A stretch of 64,000 bases of DNA from Streptomyces sp. 71268 (GTDB lineage Bacteria > Actinomycetota > Actinomycetes > Streptomycetales > Streptomycetaceae): the NCBI RefSeq assembly GCF_029392895.1, contig NZ_CP114200.1:4743001-4807000 (forward strand), written 5' to 3'. Under the pieces are notes generated by a model, which was given only the letters and a program-made list of their open reading frames with translations, was not told where the DNA came from and did not search any database. The position numbers and the translations under genes were made by a program. Shown one piece after another: positions 17,939 through 26,780 of the stretch (its first letter is position 1; each line of letters begins with the position of its first letter).

Positions 17939-18715
17939 TCAGCCGAAGCGGCCGGAGATGTAGTCCTCGGTGGCCTGCACGGACGGGTTGGAGAAGATCC
18001 GCTCCGTCTCGTCGATCTCGATGAGCCTGCCGGGCTGGCCGACGGCGGCGAGGTTGAAGAACGCCGTACGGTCCGAGACGCGGGCCGCCTGCTGCATGTT
18101 GTGCGTCACGATGACGATCGTGAACCGCTCCTTCAGCTCGCCGATCAGGTCCTCGATGGCGAGGGTGGAGATCGGGTCGAGCGCCGAGCACGGCTCGTCC
18201 ATCAGCAGGACCTGCGGCTCGACCGCGATGGCGCGGGCGATGCACAGGCGCTGCTGCTGACCGCCGGAGAGGCCGGAGCCGGGCTTGTTCAGCCGGTCCT
18301 TGACCTCGTTCCAGAGGTTGGCGCCCTTGAGCGACTTCTCGACGATGTCGTTCAGCTCGCTCTTGCGGTACGAGCCGTTCAGGCGCAGGCCCGCCGCCAC
18401 GTTGTCGAAGATCGACATGGTGGGGAACGGGTTGGGGCGCTGGAAGACCATGCCGATCGTGCGGCGCACGGAGACCGGGTCGACGCCGGAGCCGTACAGG
18501 TTCTCGTCGTCCAGCATCACCTTGCCCTCGACCCGGCCGCCGGGGGTGACCTCGTGCATGCGGTTGAGAGTGCGCAGGAAGGTGGACTTGCCGCAGCCCG
18601 AGGGGCCGATGAAGGCGGTCACGGAGCGGGGCTCGACGGTCATCGAGATGTCCTCGATGGCCTTGTGCGAGCCGTAGTACGCGGTGAGGCCGCTGACGTC
18701 GATGCGCTTGGCCAT
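17939..18715 (-). CDS. pstB: phosphate ABC transporter ATP-binding protein PstB
   Basis: A 258-residue ABC ATPase driving high-affinity phosphate import. Walker [10 protein letters not shown] lies at about 35-43, the Q-loop FQRPNPF, the signature LSGGQQQR, Walker [14 protein letters not shown], and the H-loop VTHNMQQA. The PNPFPTMSI stretch is typical of PstB rather than other ABC families. ATG 18715 ([10 protein letters not shown]) is chosen because the upstream frame is Arg-rich and lies in the intergenic gap. It is last in the pstSCAB order. Confidence 0.97.
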   Translation of the reverse strand: MAKRIDVSGLTAYYGSHKAIEDISMTVEPRSVTAFIGPSGCGKSTFLRTLNRMHEVTPGGRVEGKVMLDDENLYGSGVDPVSVRRTIGMVFQRPNPFPTMSIFDNVAAGLRLNGSYRKSELNDIVEKSLKGANLWNEVKDRLNKPGSGLSGGQQQRLCIARAIAVEPQVLLMDEPCSALDPISTLAIEDLIGELKERFTIVIVTHNMQQAARVSDRTAFFNLAAVGQPGRLIEIDETERIFSNPSVQATEDYISGRFG

Positions 18716-18771
18716 GTGAATCACTTCTTTTCTACGTCGACCCCGCGGCGGCGGAGCCGGAGTACGGGGCC

Positions 18772-19851
18772 TCAGCGGCCGGTCTTCGGGGCCTTCCAGC
18801 GGGCGATGCCGCGCGCGACCAGGTTCAGGATCATGACGAAGGCGATCAGCACGAGGGCTGCCGCCCAGGCGCGGTCGTACGACGCCTCGTTGCCGAGGCT
18901 CCACTGCTCGTAGATGTAGAACGGCAGCGACGACTGGGCGCCCTCGAAGGGGTTGTTGTTGATGACCTTCTCGCCGAAGACCAGCAGGACGATCGGCGCC
19001 GTCTCACCGGCGATGCGCGCGATGGCGAGCATGACGCCGGTGGTGATGCCGCCGATCGCGGTCGGCAGGACCACCTTGAGGATGGTGCGCCACTTGGGCA
19101 CGCCGAGCGCCAGCGACGCCTCGCGCAGCTCGTTCGGGACGAGCTTGAGCATCTCCTCGGTGGAGCGGACGACGACCGGCATCATCAGGATGGCCAGCGC
19201 CATGGCGCCGGCGAAGCCCGAGTAGTCGAAGTCGAGGATGATGATCCACAGGCTGAGGATGAACAGACCGGCGACGATCGAGGGGATGCCGGTCATGACG
19301 TCCACGAAGAACGTGACCGCCTTCGCGAGCTTGCCCCGGCCGTACTCCACCAGGTAGACGGCGGTCAGCAGGCCGATGGGGGCGGCGATCAGGGTGGCGA
19401 TGCCGACCTGCTCCAGGGTGCCGATGATCGCGTGGTAGATGCCGCCGCCCGGTTGGGTGGTCAGCACGCCGTTCATCGAGTGGGACAGGAAGGCGCCGTC
19501 GAGGACCTTGGAGCCGCGGTCGATCGTCTCGTACATGAGCGAGGCCAGCGGGACGATCGCCAGCAGGAAGCAGACCCAGACCAGGCTGGTGGCCAGCCGG
19601 TCCTTGGCCTGCCGCTTGCCCTCCACCTTGGCGGTGAGGGCGAAGGTGATGACCACGAAGAGGACGGCCGATATCAGGCCCCACTGGATCTTGCTGTCCA
19701 GGTTGGCGGCGACGCCGATGCCGCAGCCGAGCAGGATCGAGAGGGCGACCAGGCCGATCGGGGCCCAGGCCGGCAGGCGCGGCTGGCGCAGCGTCGAGGC
19801 CTTCGGAGCGCTGGCGAGGTCGGAGGTCTTGTCGACCATGATGTCGTTCAT
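18772..19851 (-). CDS. pstA: phosphate ABC transporter permease PstA
   Basis: A 359-residue permease, longer than the usual 280-300 because of an N-terminal extension of about 75 residues with two extra hydrophobic segments, seen in streptomycete PstA. Six core helices follow, with the EAA loop [26 protein letters not shown] near 234-259 contacting PstB. ATG 19851 is used; a GTG at 19860 and an ATG at 19839 are alternatives, with AAAGGTG just upstream of 19851. Confidence 0.95.
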   Translation of the reverse strand: MNDIMVDKTSDLASAPKASTLRQPRLPAWAPIGLVALSILLGCGIGVAANLDSKIQWGLISAVLFVVITFALTAKVEGKRQAKDRLATSLVWVCFLLAIVPLASLMYETIDRGSKVLDGAFLSHSMNGVLTTQPGGGIYHAIIGTLEQVGIATLIAAPIGLLTAVYLVEYGRGKLAKAVTFFVDVMTGIPSIVAGLFILSLWIIILDFDYSGFAGAMALAILMMPVVVRSTEEMLKLVPNELREASLALGVPKWRTILKVVLPTAIGGITTGVMLAIARIAGETAPIVLLVFGEKVINNNPFEGAQSSLPFYIYEQWSLGNEASYDRAWAAALVLIAFVMILNLVARGIARWKAPKTGR

Positions 19852-19948
19852 GCCCCGCACCTTTCGATGATCTCTCCGGCCACACGGCGCGAAGGTGCGG
19901 CGAGCTGGTCTGTCTGCGTCTGCGTCTGGGGGGCCAGGGGGGCGTGGC

Positions 19949-20956
19949 TCATGCGTTGGCCCCCGAGTACTCCTTGCGGCGCGCGACGATGAGGCGGGCG
20001 GCGCCGTTGACGACGAGGGTCAGCAGGAAGAGGACCAGGCCGGAGGCGATCAGCGCGTCGCGGCCGTCGTCGCTGGCTTCCTTGAAGCCGCTCGCGATGT
20101 TCTGGGCGATGGTGCCACCGCCGCCGTCGAGCAGGCTGGTCTGGATGTCGAAGCTGGTGGAGAGCACCGTGGCGACGGCCATCGTCTCGCCGAGCGCGCG
20201 GCCGAGGCCGAGCATGGAGGCGCTGATGATGCCGGAGCGGCCGAAGGGCAGCACCGACATCCGGATGACCTCCCAGCGGGTCGCGCCGAGCGCGAGCGCC
20301 GCCTCCTCGTGCATCTTCGGGGACTGGAGGAAGACCTCACGGCTGACGCTGGTGACGATCGGCAGGATCATGATCGCGAGCAGGATGCCGATGGTGAACA
20401 GCGAACGGGGCGTGCCGTCGTTGTACGCCAGGATGCCGGTCCAGCCGAAGTAGTCGTCGAACCACTTGTAGAGCCCTTCGAGGTGCGGCACCAGGAAGAG
20501 CGCGCCCCACAGGCCGTAGACGATGCTGGGGACCGCGGCGAGCAGGTCGATCACGTAGCCGAGCGGCGCGGCGATGGCGCGCGGGGCGTAGTGCGAGATG
20601 AACAGGGCGATGCCGACGGCCACCGGGACCGCGATGATCATCGCGATGATGGCGCTGACGACGGTGCCGAAGAGCAGGACCGCGATGCCGAAGCTGGGCT
20701 CCGCGCTGTCGGCGTTCCACTCGAAGGTGGTGAGGAAGTTGCCCTCGTTCTTGCTGAGCGCCGAGGCGGCCCGGACGGTCAGGAAGAGCGCGATGGCGGC
20801 CATGACGACCAGCAGGGTGATGCCGGAGCCCCGGGAGAGGCCGAGGAAGATCCGGTCACCGGGCCGGGTGGCCTTGCCCGAACTCACCTTGTCCACCGCG
20901 AGCGGCGGCTGCTTCTCGGGTGGCGGGCTGGTGGGGGAGGTGGGTGTTATGTCCAT
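19949..20956 (-). CDS. pstC: phosphate ABC transporter permease PstC
   Basis: A 335-residue inner-membrane permease partnered with PstA. A Pro-rich cytoplasmic start (TSPTSPPPEKQ) precedes six helices. The EAA motif EAALALGATRWEVIRMSVLPFGRSGII is near 219-245, and LGRALGETMAVATVL is characteristic of PstC. It follows a stem-loop after pstS, so its transcript level is probably below that of pstS. Confidence 0.95.
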   Translation of the reverse strand: MDITPTSPTSPPPEKQPPLAVDKVSSGKATRPGDRIFLGLSRGSGITLLVVMAAIALFLTVRAASALSKNEGNFLTTFEWNADSAEPSFGIAVLLFGTVVSAIIAMIIAVPVAVGIALFISHYAPRAIAAPLGYVIDLLAAVPSIVYGLWGALFLVPHLEGLYKWFDDYFGWTGILAYNDGTPRSLFTIGILLAIMILPIVTSVSREVFLQSPKMHEEAALALGATRWEVIRMSVLPFGRSGIISASMLGLGRALGETMAVATVLSTSFDIQTSLLDGGGGTIAQNIASGFKEASDDGRDALIASGLVLFLLTLVVNGAARLIVARRKEYSGANA

Positions 20957-21014
20957 GTGTTTCTCCGGTCTGCGGAGCCCGGGTGCGGCTCCTGGCGCGG
21001 CGGTGCACCGGAAG

Positions 21015-21082
21015 GCGCGGCTGGCCCCCGTTGTCGTGCCGCACGCCCACCTGGGGTGCGAGCTACCGGGGACCAGCCGCGC
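21015..21082 (-). terminator. pstS-pstC intra-operon hairpin (attenuator)
   Basis: GCGCGGCTGG (21015-21024) pairs with CCAGCCGCGC (21073-21082), extended by CCCCCG/CGGGG, and the loop can fold an inner GCACGCCC/GGGGTGC stem. It lies between the pstS stop and pstC. Such hairpins let the binding protein be made in excess over the permease. Confidence 0.7.
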
Positions 21083-21088
21083 TCGGGG

Positions 21089-22207
21089 TTAGGAGAGGGT
21101 GGTGACGGTGTCGCGGACCTTGGTGGCGACCTCGGGCGGCAGCGGGGCGAAGCCCAGCTCCTTCAGCGAGCCCTGGCCGGCCTCGCTGGCGGTGTAGCCG
21201 AGGAAGGACTTGAGGGCCGCCAGGCTGCCGGCGTCGTTGCCCTTGTCGCAGGCGATCTCGTACGTGACCAGGGTGATCGGGTACGCGCCCGGGGCCTTGG
21301 TGTCGTACGCGAGCTTCAGCGCGAGGTCCTTGCCGGTGCCGACGATCTTCGCCTCGGCGATGGCCTTGGAGGCGTTCTCGACGGTGGCCGGGATCGGGGC
21401 GTCGGCGCCGGTGTCCAGGTCGACGGTCTTGGTGCCGTTGGAGGCGGCGTACGAGAGCTCGAAGTACGAGATCGCGCCGTTGACCTGCTTGACCTGCGCG
21501 GCGACACCAGAGGAGCCGTCAGCGGACTGGCCGCCCTTGCCCGCCCACGCCTTGGCCGGCTCGTAGGGCCACGCCGAGGGGGCGGCGGCCTTGAGGTACT
21601 TGGTGAAGTTGTCGGTGGTGCCCGAGTCGTCCGAGCGGTGGAACGCCTGGATCTTGAGGTCGGGCAGCTTGGCGTCCGGGTTGAGCTTCTGGATCGCCGC
21701 GTCGTTCCACTTGGTGATCTTCGAGTCGAAGATCTTCGCGACGGTCTCGGCGTCGAGCGTCAGCTTGTCCACGCCGGAGACGTTGAAGCTGATCGCGATC
21801 GGGCCGCCGACCATCGGCAGGTTGATGCCCTGGCCGGTCTTGCAGACCTTCTTCGACGCGGTGACCTCTTCGGGCTTGAGCGCCGAGTCGGAGCCGGCGA
21901 ACTGGGTCTTGCCCTGCAGGAACTCCTGGATGCCAGCGCCCGAGCCAGTGCCCTTGTAGTTGACGCTGATGTCCTTGCACTCGTTGCCGAAGTCCTTGAC
22001 CCACAGGTCCATGGCGTCACGCTGCGCGGACGAACCGGAGGCGAGGATCTTGCCCTTGCCGTCGCACTTGATCGCCCCGGTGGACTTCTTCTCGCCGTCC
22101 CCGCCGCTGTTGTCGTCCGAGCCGCACGCCGTGAGGACCAGGGCGCCGGAGACGGCGAGAGCACCGGCGGCGATGGCGCGAAGCCGGTTCTTGCGCTGAA
22201 GCTTCAC
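21089..22207 (-). CDS. pstS: phosphate-binding lipoprotein PstS
   Basis: A 372-residue phosphate-binding protein anchored outside the membrane. The lipobox LVLTACGS (Cys about 28) follows a basic start. Binding-loop motifs are ASGSSAQRDAM (near 53), the GSGAGIQEF region, and HRSDDSGTTDNFTKYL (about 183-198), the standard Ser/Thr/Arg/Asp phosphate cage. GTG 22207 (MKLQRKNRLR) with AGGAA about nine bases upstream is preferred to the upstream start at 22336. Expression should be driven by PhoP through the PHO boxes at 22360-22403. Confidence 0.96.
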   Translation of the reverse strand: MKLQRKNRLRAIAAGALAVSGALVLTACGSDDNSGGDGEKKSTGAIKCDGKGKILASGSSAQRDAMDLWVKDFGNECKDISVNYKGTGSGAGIQEFLQGKTQFAGSDSALKPEEVTASKKVCKTGQGINLPMVGGPIAISFNVSGVDKLTLDAETVAKIFDSKITKWNDAAIQKLNPDAKLPDLKIQAFHRSDDSGTTDNFTKYLKAAAPSAWPYEPAKAWAGKGGQSADGSSGVAAQVKQVNGAISYFELSYAASNGTKTVDLDTGADAPIPATVENASKAIAEAKIVGTGKDLALKLAYDTKAPGAYPITLVTYEIACDKGNDAGSLAALKSFLGYTASEAGQGSLKELGFAPLPPEVATKVRDTVTTLS

Positions 22208-22359
22208 TTTCGGGAGTTCCTTCCAGAAGCCGCCGGTGGGGACGGCGTGCGAAGAGAGAGTCGATGTCGGTGACAGGACTACGTCAGTACGCGGCACCTG
22301 CCTGGCGCGACGCCCATTGGTTGGTGCGACTCGCACTGTGTAAGGCCGAAATTAGGCAG

Positions 22360-22403
22360 ATCAGGTGAAGCCGCCAATGGGCGTGAGTGAACGGAGGGTG
22401 AAC
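22360..22403 (-). promoter_or_regulatory. PHO box array upstream of pstS
   Basis: On the minus strand four consecutive 11-base units: GTTCACCCTCC (22403-22393), GTTCACTCACG (22392-22382), CCCATTGGCGG (22381-22371) and CTTCACCTGAT (22370-22360). The first two match the PhoP direct-repeat unit GTTCACC closely, the fourth well, the third poorly. They lie about 150-195 bp before the pstS start. Confidence 0.85.
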
Positions 22404-23017
22404 CTCACCCATCGGTGTGGTGGCTTACCCGGAGAAGCTGATGGCGGGGGTAAATCAACGGTGCTGAGCTGGTCATTTGGTGGTGCGGGGGTGCTTGTGT
22501 AGTCGTGTGCCGCTGGTGGCGTAGTGGGGCGTGAGCGTGCGGATGGGGTGGTTGGGACCGGAACTCCTGGGGTGGAGCGCGACGCGGTGGGCGGGTGGGT
22601 CGGGTGGACCGGGTGTGCTCGCGCGGGCGGCGGCCGAGTCGTACGAGGGCGCGGGGGCGGGGCGCGGAGGCGGGGCGGGCGGCGGGCGGGGGGTGCGCGG
22701 TTGTGCTGGGTCGTGGCGTGGCCGTGCGCGGTCGGTACGGAGTCGTACGCGGCCGTACGAGGACGACGCGGAGCCGTACGCGGCCGTACGCGGCCGTGTT
22801 ACAGCCGGTCGTGCGCGGTCCGGTACGAGGGCGAGGTCGCGTGGCCGGGCGGGGGCGGCGGTGGGGTGGCTGGGCCTGGGGTGGCCCGTGTGGGGGAAGG
22901 TGGGCAGGCCCTTGGTGGGGTTTTTCCACACCCCTGTCGTTTGGGGGCGTGACGTGGCACGATCCGGCGTTACGTATCAGTAGGTCCGGGTGATCGCGGG
23001 GAAACGGAGGCCGACCG
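22404..23017. other. long non-coding region upstream of the NlpC hydrolase
   Basis: About 610 bp between divergent pstS and the hydrolase gene. Frames on both strands give Arg/Gly/Pro strings and are not credible. Between 22744 and 22797 CGTACGCGGC units recur, and GTAC-containing words are dense from about 22635. Searched for a c-di-AMP riboswitch, which often precedes streptomycete wall hydrolases; its conserved core was not found. Confidence 0.6.
22744..22797. repeat. CGTACGCGGC short repeats
   Basis: CGTACGCGGCCGTACG at 22744-22759 and a 2.4-copy tandem of the 10-base unit CGTACGCGGC from 22775. The half-palindromic units could bind a dimeric regulator or be simple drift. Confidence 0.5.
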
Positions 23018-24208
23018 GTGCGACGGGAGCAGGCGCGGGAGCGGGGTACGGGCGTGCGCGGCGAGCCGCGCCGTGGGCGCGGGGCGGCGCGGGCCGCGGC
23101 CCTGGTGTGCGCGGTAGCCGGGATACTGGCGACGCCCGGGGTGGCGCACGCGGCCCCCGACGAGCCGAAGCCCAGGAGCGCCAAGGAACTCGCGGAGGTC
23201 CACCGCCGGGTCGAGGCCCTGTACCGCGAGGCGGAGCGGGCCACCGACGCGTACAACCTGGCGCAGGAGCGACAGCGCGAGCAGGGCAAGGAACTCGACC
23301 GCATCGCGAAGTCCATCGCCGCGACGCAGCGGGAGATGGCCGCGCTGCGCAGACAGGCCGGGGCCATGGCCAGGGCGCAGTACCGCAGCGGCGGCATGTC
23401 GCCCGAGGCGCGCGTGTGGCTCAACGCCGACCCGGAGGGCTTCCTCGACGGCGTGGCGCTCGCCCGCAAGGGCCAGCACGCCACCAAGGGCGTGCTCGGC
23501 AGCCTGGCCCGCACCCAGGCCGACCTCGACCGGTACGCCAAGGACGCGAGCGCCAAGTGGGCCCGGCTCGAACAGTCCCGCACGCAGCGGGACGCCGCGC
23601 GCAAGGACATCAAGGCCAAGCTCGACGCGGCGAAGAAGCTGGAGTCCGAGCTCGCCGCGAAGGAGCGCGAGCGGCTGCGCGAGCTGGAGGCCGAGAAGGC
23701 GGCCAGGGCCCAGGCCAAGTGGCTGCGTTCGGGCGCGGTCAAGGACGCCAAGGGCGAGGCGACCCCGGCCGGCGAGCGGGCCGTCGCCTTCGCCACGGAG
23801 CAGATCGGCAAGGCGTACGAGTGGGGCGCCGAGGGCCCGAAGACCTTCGACTGCTCGGGGTTGACGCTGCGGGCCTGGGGCGCGGCCGGCGAGACCATCC
23901 CGCGCACGTCCCAGGAGCAGTGGCGCCAACTGCCCAAGGTGGACATCAAGGACATGCGGCCGGGCGACCTGATCATCTACCACCGGGACGCGAGCCACGT
24001 CGGCATATACGTGGGTGACGGCACCATCGTGCACGCCCCGCGCCCCGGCCGGAACGTGACGCTGGCCGGCGCCGGCTCGATGGAGATCCTGGGCGTGGTC
24101 CGCCCCGACGCCCCCACGGAGCAGGCGCCCGACCTGGTCAAGGAGCGCCCCGCCAAGGGCCAGCCGTCCAAGGACCAGCAGACCAGGGAGCGCGCGCCCA
24201 AGGAGTAG
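23018..24208 (+). CDS. secreted coiled-coil NlpC/P60 peptidoglycan endopeptidase
   Basis: A 396-residue wall hydrolase of the RipA/SCO4202 type. A signal peptide ends AHA near 45. A long charged coiled coil (about 54-235) acts as a spacer and possible regulator. The NlpC/P60 domain (about 252-355) has Cys279 in FDCSGL, His327 in SHVGIY and a third polar residue in the following strand. A Lys/Gln-rich tail ends the protein. GTG 23018 is backed by GGAGG at seven bases. It should cleave stem peptides during growth or sporulation. Confidence 0.92.
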   Translation: MRREQARERGTGVRGEPRRGRGAARAAALVCAVAGILATPGVAHAAPDEPKPRSAKELAEVHRRVEALYREAERATDAYNLAQERQREQGKELDRIAKSIAATQREMAALRRQAGAMARAQYRSGGMSPEARVWLNADPEGFLDGVALARKGQHATKGVLGSLARTQADLDRYAKDASAKWARLEQSRTQRDAARKDIKAKLDAAKKLESELAAKERERLRELEAEKAARAQAKWLRSGAVKDAKGEATPAGERAVAFATEQIGKAYEWGAEGPKTFDCSGLTLRAWGAAGETIPRTSQEQWRQLPKVDIKDMRPGDLIIYHRDASHVGIYVGDGTIVHAPRPGRNVTLAGAGSMEILGVVRPDAPTEQAPDLVKERPAKGQPSKDQQTRERAPKE

Positions 24209-24776
24209 CCGGTCGGGGCGCGGCGGGCCGCGCGGGGCGCCGGGCCGGGCGGACGGGCTGGGCCGTGTGGGTGGACTCGGGTGCGGATGGGCTGGGCCAC
24301 GCGGGTGAGCCCGGGGCGCGCGGGCGACACGGCGTGGGCGCGCTGGGGCGCGGGCGGGCCGGGACCGTGGGCAGGCCACTCGGCGTTGGCGTGTACCCGC
24401 CGGATCGGGGGTCCACCCATACCCGTACGGGCCACGGCATATGACCCTGACCAGCGGGCCGGGTGGCATTCCGTTGTGCCGCCAGGGTTCGCTAGGGTCG
24501 CCTGGCAACACCCGGCAAGCACACCGGGCCCTTCCGACTCAGCGGTTGCGGCGCGTGGCCGGGGCGGGCGGCCGCGTGCCGTCCGGGGCCCGGCAGCCCG
24601 CGTGCCGTCGCCCGCCTCGCGCGGCCGACGGGGCGGTGGCGACCGGGCTCGGAGGCCCCCCACACCATGGGCCAGCCGCGACGCGCCGGGCACCATGGGC
24701 CGGCCGCGACGGGTGGCCAGGCGCATGGTGAGGGGCGGACCGCGACGCGTCTCGGGGGAGACAAGGAAATGGAACG
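24209..24776. other. non-coding region before the PP2C gene
   Basis: About 570 bp with no supported gene. It contains a 21-base direct repeat at 24663-24711 and GC-rich words such as GGGCCGGGCGG near its start that may end the hydrolase transcript. Confidence 0.55.
24663..24711. repeat. 21-bp direct repeat upstream of the PP2C gene
   Basis: CACCATGGGCCAGCCGCGAC plus G at 24663-24683 recurs at 24691-24711 with one mismatch, a 28-base period, ending 65 bp before the PP2C start. It could be a regulator site. Confidence 0.6.
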
Positions 24777-26048
24777 ATGCCCGTACCGGCACACGTACCC
24801 GTGCCGCGCCAGCGAGAGGCATCGGCCGCCGCGTTACCGGCGCCGCCGGGCCCGCGGCCGGACGCCGGGATCAGCCTGCTGGTGATCGAGGACGACCCCG
24901 CCGGGGCGCTCGCGATGCCGGAACTCACGGACTCCGAGGGCAAACCGGTGCGGGTGCGGACCGCCCGTAACCTCACCGAGGCGGAGCGGCTGCTCACCGA
25001 CGAGGCCCAGTGCATCGTCCTCGACCTGGCCCTGCCGGGGCCCGACGACGGCGAGGCGGGCGAGGGCGGGGTCGACGCGCTGGAGACGCTGCGCCAGGTC
25101 CTGCGCATCGCCCCCGGCCACGCGGTGCTCGCGCTGACCGCCGAGGAGGACGCGGAGCGCGCCGCGGAGGCGGTACGGGTCGGCGCCCAGGACTACCTGT
25201 TCCGCGACGAACTGGACGACCGGGTGCTCAGCCGCGCCGTGCGGTACGCGGTGGAGCGCAAGCGCGCCGACCGCGCGCGCCGCCAGCTCAGCGAGTCGCG
25301 GCTGCGCGCGCGGGAGAACGCGCGACTGGAGCGCGGGCTGCTGCCGACGCCGCTGCTCGACGGCTCCGACCTGCGGTTCGCCGCGCGCTACCGCCCGGGG
25401 CGCAGCCGCGCGCTGCTCGGCGGTGACTTCTACGACACGGTGCGCACGCCCGACGGGGTGGTGCACGCGATGATCGGCGACGTGTGCGGGCACGGCCCGG
25501 ACGAGGCCGCGCTCGGCGTGGAGCTGCGCATAGCGTGGCGGGCGCTGACGCTGGCCGGGCTCAGCGGGGACGCGCTGCTGTGCACGCTCCAGGAGGTGCT
25601 GGAGCACGAGCGGGACGACGAGGAGATCTTCGCCACCCTGTGCACGGTGGACATCGACCCCGAGGGCCGCAGCGCCGGGCTGTACCTGGCCGGGCACCCC
25701 GCCCCCCTCCTCACCCACCACGGGCAGGCCCCCGACCTGCTTCCGTACGAGGACGGCGGCCCCGCGCTCGGCCTGCTCGCGGGCGCGCGCTGGCCGTGCC
25801 GGGAGGTGGAGCTGGGCGCGGAGTGGAGCCTGATGATGTACACCGACGGGCTCATCGAGGGCCGGGTCGGCGCGGGCAGCGACCGGCTGGGCGAGGAGGG
25901 CATGGTCGAACTCGTCGGGGCGCTCCAGGCGGCCGGCCTGTCGGGCGAGACGCTGTTGGACGCGGCCGTGACGCAGGTCCGCGAGCTCAACGGCGGCGAG
26001 CTGACGGACGACGTGGCGGTGCTGCTGCTGGATCGCGGCGGCGCGTGA
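24777..26048 (+). CDS. receiver-domain PP2C (SpoIIE-type) protein phosphatase
   Basis: A 423-residue fusion. A receiver domain (about 32-155) has acidic pocket E38/D39/D40, phospho-acceptor Asp83 (VLDLALP) and Thr121. The lysine that normally couples phosphorylation to shape change is Arg143 (DYLFRDEL). A coiled linker (about 156-190) leads to the SpoIIE-like PP2C domain (about 195-420), with metal-binding LLGGDFYD (D217, D220), IGDVCGHG (D235) and a late LTDDVAVLLLDR. It probably dephosphorylates an anti-anti-sigma factor. ATG 24777 follows AAGGA at about ten bases. Its target is not encoded nearby. Confidence 0.9.
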   Translation: MPVPAHVPVPRQREASAAALPAPPGPRPDAGISLLVIEDDPAGALAMPELTDSEGKPVRVRTARNLTEAERLLTDEAQCIVLDLALPGPDDGEAGEGGVDALETLRQVLRIAPGHAVLALTAEEDAERAAEAVRVGAQDYLFRDELDDRVLSRAVRYAVERKRADRARRQLSESRLRARENARLERGLLPTPLLDGSDLRFAARYRPGRSRALLGGDFYDTVRTPDGVVHAMIGDVCGHGPDEAALGVELRIAWRALTLAGLSGDALLCTLQEVLEHERDDEEIFATLCTVDIDPEGRSAGLYLAGHPAPLLTHHGQAPDLLPYEDGGPALGLLAGARWPCREVELGAEWSLMMYTDGLIEGRVGAGSDRLGEEGMVELVGALQAAGLSGETLLDAAVTQVRELNGGELTDDVAVLLLDRGGA

Positions 26049-26210
26049 CCGGACGCGGCGGGGCGCCGCGTCGGGGCGTGGCGTAGCGGCGTGGTGGCGT
26101 AGTGGTGGACCGGGACTGACGGGCGAAGCCGCGAGGGCGGCGACGGGCCGGGGGCCGGCGCTCACGGTGGAGTTGGCGTCCGTGGGGGAGCCGGCGGGTG
26201 GCGCGTGGGC

Positions 26211-26555
26211 TCAGCGGCCGTTGAACGGGCCGTACGGGCCGTCCGAGCTGGAGCCGCCGCGCCGACCACGGCCACCGGAGACCTGCCGCAGCGCCGGCCG
26301 TACGTCCACCATGTACACGATCGTCGCGATGAGCCCGATGATCGGGATGAAGGACATGACGGACAGGAACAGGTTCGCCGCCGTCGCGATGCCCAGCAGG
26401 ATGAGCCAGAAGGGCTTGGTCTGCTTGTCCGCGGCCCGGTACGCGTCCTCGCGGCGGATCGCCGAGTCGACGAAGGCGAACAGGCTGAAGAGCAGCAACC
26501 CCCAGGAGACCCAGTAGAAAATCTCGTTGAATCCCTGCACCAGCACGTCATCCAC
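26211..26555 (-). CDS. DUF2516 family membrane protein
   Basis: A 114-residue protein of the actinobacterial DUF2516 family. Three hydrophobic helices (about 11-28, 47-66, 68-86) are separated by the conserved RREDAYRAADKQTKPFW loop. The C-terminus is Gly/Arg/Ser-rich and cytoplasmic. GTG start at 26555. It lies downstream of the HbhA-like gene on the same strand, the arrangement common in streptomycetes. Function unknown. Confidence 0.85.
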   Translation of the reverse strand: MDDVLVQGFNEIFYWVSWGLLLFSLFAFVDSAIRREDAYRAADKQTKPFWLILLGIATAANLFLSVMSFIPIIGLIATIVYMVDVRPALRQVSGGRGRRGGSSSDGPYGPFNGR

Positions 26556-26780
26556 CGCCTGAGATGTAGTGAGCGTCCATCGCTTCCGTCGGGCGTGTCA
26601 GCGGCAACGGTACCCGTACGGCGGAACGGGCACGCGGGGCACGCTCGGCCCGCCGCCAGACCGTTGCCCGCCCGCCCGCCCCCGGCCGGCCCCGCCGCGC
26701 GCGGCCCCGGCCCCGTCGAGCCAACGGGGTCGGGGACGCGGACGGGCCGGGAATCCGCCTCGGCCGCGCGGGCCGGGGCG

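Noticed and set aside
22924..23017. c-di-AMP riboswitch before the NlpC/P60 gene
   Set aside because: The conserved ydaO core elements were looked for and not found.
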